The notes below the pieces were generated by a model, which was given only the letters and a program-made list of their open reading frames with translations, ran no database searches and was not told the DNA's origin. A DNA stretch of 9,881 bases. It comes from Cesiribacter sp. (GTDB lineage: Bacteria; Bacteroidota; Bacteroidia; Cytophagales; Cyclobacteriaceae). The DNA lies in contig JASLAE010000146.1 of assembly GCA_030147305.1 (NCBI GenBank), positions 1 through 9,881 of the forward strand. Direction: 5' to 3'. The position numbers and the translations under genes were made by a program. The stretch's first letter is position 1. The number at the start of each line of letters is the position of its first letter. Below, in pieces: positions 7,795-9,881 of this stretch.

Positions 7795-7821
7795 CAAGTG
7801 TATGTAAAAGCAGAACGCAAA
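7795..7821 (-). promoter_or_regulatory. Candidate promoter of the beta-barrel gene
   Basis: Read on the - strand, TACACTTG (7802 to 7795) matches five of six fixed positions of the Bacteroidota -7 box TAnnTTTG. TTTG lies upstream at 7821-7818 with a 15-base spacer, shorter than usual. The start codon would be about 29 bases from the -7 box, giving a short leader. It is back to back with the bioF promoter. Confidence 0.33.
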
Positions 7822-7824
7822 AAA

Positions 7825-7857
7825 CTTGCCATACTGCTCTACAGGATGTTAAGTTTG
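7825..7857 (+). promoter_or_regulatory. Candidate promoter of the bioFDA operon
   Basis: TAAGTTTG (7850-7857) is an exact match to the Bacteroidota -7 consensus TAnnTTTG. CTTG (7825-7828) is a three-of-four match to the -33 box TTTG, 21 bases upstream, within the accepted spacing range. Only six bases separate the -7 box from the bioF ATG at 7864, so transcription would begin at or almost at the start codon. Confidence 0.5.
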
Positions 7858-7863
7858 TAACCT

Positions 7864-9006
7864 ATGCAAAAAATTCTGGATAGAATGGGCAGTCAGCTGG
7901 CCCAGCGACAACTGCAGGGTAATCTGAGAAAACTGCCCCAGAACCTGCCTGAGGTAGATTTTGCTTCGAATGATTATCTGGGACTGGCTCGTGCTGAGGT
8001 GCTTGCAGAAAATATTCTGCAGGCTCAAAAAAAATATCACGCACCACTTCATGGAGCTACAGGGTCCAGGATGATCAGCGGCAATCTGCCTCTGGCTGAA
8101 GCGCTTGAGCAGGCGCTGGCTTCTTTCTTCCGGGCCCAAGCCTGCCTGCTTTATAATTCTGGCTATGCAGCAAACCAGGGGCTGCTCTCCGCCCTGCTCC
8201 AGCGTGGCGATACCGTTATATATGATGAACTGGCACATGCCTGCATTAAAGATGGCTGCCGCCTTTCCCTGGCCAATCGGTTTTCTTTTCGGCATAACGA
8301 TATAGCGCACCTGCAGCAGAAGATTGCCCGGGCAAGCGGACAGGTAGTGGTGGTAGTGGAATCTGTATATTCTATGGATGGTGACGAAGCACCACTCGCT
8401 GAACTTGTTGCGCTTTGTAAAAGCGCTGGGGCTGCCCTGGTAGTTGACGAAGCCCATAGCACCGGACTCTGGGGTCCCGATGGTGCTGGTAGTTGTGTGG
8501 CACAGGGTGTAGAGAATGAGGTGCTGGCCCGGGTGCATACTTTTGGAAAGGCTTTGGGGGTGCATGGTGCCTGTGTGGCTGGAAAAGAAGTGCTGATCCG
8601 TTACTTGCTCAATTATTCCAGAACATTCATCTATACCACAGCCCTGCCAGCCCACTCATTACTTTCCATTCAGGAAGCGCTTCGCTACCGACAGCAACAT
8701 CCCGAGCTGGTGGAGCAGCTGTTCAGGAATATTGGTTTATTTCGTCAGCTACTGGCCCAGCAGGGGAATATTATTCAGCAACGGTTCATACCAGGTAAAA
8801 GCCCTATTCAGGCACTGCTGATGCCTGGGAATAGACAAGCAAGAGCCTCCGCACATGCGTTGCAGGAAGCTGGTTTTATGGTATGGCCAATTCTGGCCCC
8901 AACGGTTCCGGAAGGAGAAGAGCGGCTGCGGATATGTCTACACAGTTTCAATACAACAACAGAAATTCAATTACTGGTAAGCACGCTCAGTAAATTAGTA
9001 TCATGA
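7864..9006 (+). CDS. bioF: 8-amino-7-oxononanoate synthase
   Basis: This 380-residue PLP enzyme joins L-alanine with a pimeloyl thioester to give 8-amino-7-oxononanoate, the first step of ring assembly in biotin synthesis. Typical alpha-oxoamine synthase motifs appear in order: FASNDYLGLA (33-42), GATGSRMISGN (64-74), YNSGYAANQG (97-106), DELAHACIKDG (121-131), ESVYSMDGDEAPL (166-178), VVDEAHSTGLWGPDGAG (193-209) with D195 and H198 contacting the cofactor, and HTFGKALGVHGA with the Schiff-base Lys229. The related enzyme 2-amino-3-ketobutyrate CoA ligase is a possible alternative from sequence alone, but the adjoining bioD and bioA settle the call. The ATG at 7864 is used; Met8 (ATG 7885) is a plausible alternative if transcription starts near 7864. 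The stop overlaps bioD as ATGA. Confidence 0.95.
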   Translation: MQKILDRMGSQLAQRQLQGNLRKLPQNLPEVDFASNDYLGLARAEVLAENILQAQKKYHAPLHGATGSRMISGNLPLAEALEQALASFFRAQACLLYNSGYAANQGLLSALLQRGDTVIYDELAHACIKDGCRLSLANRFSFRHNDIAHLQQKIARASGQVVVVVESVYSMDGDEAPLAELVALCKSAGAALVVDEAHSTGLWGPDGAGSCVAQGVENEVLARVHTFGKALGVHGACVAGKEVLIRYLLNYSRTFIYTTALPAHSLLSIQEALRYRQQHPELVEQLFRNIGLFRQLLAQQGNIIQQRFIPGKSPIQALLMPGNRQARASAHALQEAGFMVWPILAPTVPEGEERLRICLHSFNTTTEIQLLVSTLSKLVS

Positions 9007-9608
9007 ACAGATATTTTGTAACAGCCATTAGCACCGACAGTGGCAAAACGCTGGTCAGTGCTATTCTCTGCAAAGCTTTAGGAGCAGATTACTGGAAGCC
9101 AATACAAAGTGGATCACCAACCGATGCATCGACGATTCGTCGTTTATGCCCCGAGGTGGTGGTCTATCCCGAAACATATTGTTTCAATAAGCCAGCCTCA
9201 CCGCATGCGGCGGCCAGGGCAGAAGCACGGGAGATTAAATTGGAATTGATTATTGCCCCGCAAACCAGTAAAACACTGGTTATTGAAGGTGCCGGGGGTT
9301 GTATGGTGCCCCTGAACGATCAGGATTTTGTGATCGATCTCGTGCCGCAGCTACAGGCGCAGGTGGTGCTTGTATCTAACCTGTACCTGGGAAGCATTAA
9401 TCATACCCTCCTTACCTGGCATTTTTTAAAGGAGAGAGGATATTCCGTAGCGGGCATTATATTCAATGGTCCGCCCAATCCGGAGAGCGAACAGATTATT
9501 CTTCATCATACAGGCTATAAAAAGTTGTTATACATTGCGCCTGAAACTACTATTACACCTGAAATCATCAGCCAATATGCAGCACAACTTAGGGGCAAGC
9601 TCATCTGA
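9003..9608 (+). CDS. bioD: Dethiobiotin synthetase
   Basis: The 201-residue enzyme uses ATP and CO2 to close the ureido ring of 7,8-diaminopelargonate, giving dethiobiotin. The N-terminal P-loop reads FVTAISTDSGKTLVSA, with K15 and T16. K32 in YWKPIQSG and the EGAGGCMVPL motif (95-104) match other substrate and nucleotide-binding sites. LVSNLYLGSINHTLLT and GIIFNGPP (151-158) are typical of the family. The first glycine of the usual G-x-D-T-x-x-GKT loop is Ala8, and the Asp position is Ser10. All other key positions are intact, so the enzyme is probably active. Length is slightly short for the family but within range. The ATG overlaps the bioF stop by four bases, and bioA follows after one base, so the three genes form one operon with likely translational coupling. 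Confidence 0.94.
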   Translation: MNRYFVTAISTDSGKTLVSAILCKALGADYWKPIQSGSPTDASTIRRLCPEVVVYPETYCFNKPASPHAAARAEAREIKLELIIAPQTSKTLVIEGAGGCMVPLNDQDFVIDLVPQLQAQVVLVSNLYLGSINHTLLTWHFLKERGYSVAGIIFNGPPNPESEQIILHHTGYKKLLYIAPETTITPEIISQYAAQLRGKLI

Positions 9609-9609
9609 A

Positions 9610-9881
9610 ATGCAAATGCGTGATCGCCGGCACATCTGGCATCCCTTTACTTCGCTATTGTCAGAAGTGCCAGTAATACCAGTAGTGAGGGGGGAGGGGG
9701 TTTGGTTGCATACTGCCGATGGCCGAAAGATCCTGGATGGCATAGCATCCTGGTGGGTAAACCTGCATGGGCATGGCAATACCCAGATCGCCAATGCCAT
9801 AGCCGAGCAGGCCCGTACGCTGGAACAGGTAATTTTTGCCGGCTTTACCCATCCCGCTGCCATTCGGCTGGCAGAGCGTTT
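9610..9881 (+). CDS. bioA: Adenosylmethionine-8-amino-7-oxononanoate aminotransferase, 3' partial
   Basis: Ninety codons are visible before the window ends. BioA is a PLP aminotransferase that uses S-adenosylmethionine to convert 8-amino-7-oxononanoate to 7,8-diaminopelargonate, between BioF and BioD. The N terminus RDRRHIWHPFTSLLSEVPV aligns with the E. coli enzyme, and DGIASWWVNLHGHGN carries the paired Trp residues of the substrate pocket; VIFAGFTHPAAIRLAERF follows as expected. E. coli Tyr17 is replaced by Phe13. The PLP lysine lies outside the window. ATG 9610 starts one base after the bioD stop. An in-frame ATG at 9577 would add 11 residues and overlap bioD by 32 bases; it is less likely because the family motif already begins soon after 9610. 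Confidence 0.93.
   Translation, partial: MQMRDRRHIWHPFTSLLSEVPVIPVVRGEGVWLHTADGRKILDGIASWWVNLHGHGNTQIANAIAEQARTLEQVIFAGFTHPAAIRLAER

Noticed and set aside
7767..7832. N-terminal extension of the beta-barrel protein to ATG 7832
   Set aside because: It would place 22 residues ahead of a standard signal peptide starting at Met 7766, and would cover the likely promoter.
7855..7862. TTGTAACC, resembling half of a BirA operator (TTGTAAACC)
   Set aside because: No inverted partner at a suitable distance on either side, and the T-rich part is explained by the -7 promoter box.
7849..8655. A 268-codon open frame on the - strand opposite bioF
   Set aside because: It is fully antisense to a gene with all family motifs; its translation shows no recognisable family pattern.
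9577..9609. Upstream in-frame ATG for bioA
   Set aside because: It would create a 32-base overlap with bioD and add residues outside the family's conserved N terminus; ATG 9610 fits the compact operon.

Overview
The window reads as ordinary chromosome from a Bacteroidota bacterium, most likely of the Cytophagales (the order is inferred). Evidence for the phylum: a type IX secretion (T9SS) cargo protein with a C-terminal gliding-motility/type B sorting domain, a PorT-like outer-membrane beta-barrel protein, few Shine-Dalgarno sequences, and a match to the Bacteroidota -7 promoter box (TAnnTTTG) in front of bioF. I see no rRNA, tRNA, CRISPR array, insertion sequence or phage gene.

Left part (1-3517, all +): the 3' end of a large secreted multidomain protein (718 residues visible, 5' end outside the window), overlapped by a small DCC-family (DUF393) thiol-disulfide oxidoreductase gene, then fabD (malonyl-CoA:ACP transacylase). 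Middle (3623-5945): folK on the - strand converges on fabD and diverges from sppA on the + strand. folK makes a folate precursor; sppA encodes a 67K-type membrane-anchored signal peptide peptidase. sppA ends in a clear intrinsic terminator. A second terminator-like structure for fabD lies inside the end of the folK coding region.

Right part (6049-9881): a biotin synthesis locus. bioB (biotin synthase) stands alone with its own terminator. A convergent gene for a small outer-membrane beta-barrel protein follows on the - strand, then the tightly packed bioF-bioD-bioA operon on the + strand (4-base overlap, then a 1-base gap). bioA runs off the right edge. BioF, BioA, BioD and BioB are the four enzymes from pimeloyl thioester to biotin, so the window holds the whole late pathway. 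The pimelate-forming genes (bioC/bioH or equivalents) are not in it and may lie downstream.

I find no convincing undescribed system. The items most worth a second look are the terminator-like inverted repeat written into folK codons, a promoter match so close to bioF that its mRNA may be leaderless, and departures at usually conserved sites in BioD (P-loop) and BioA (Phe at the Tyr17 position).
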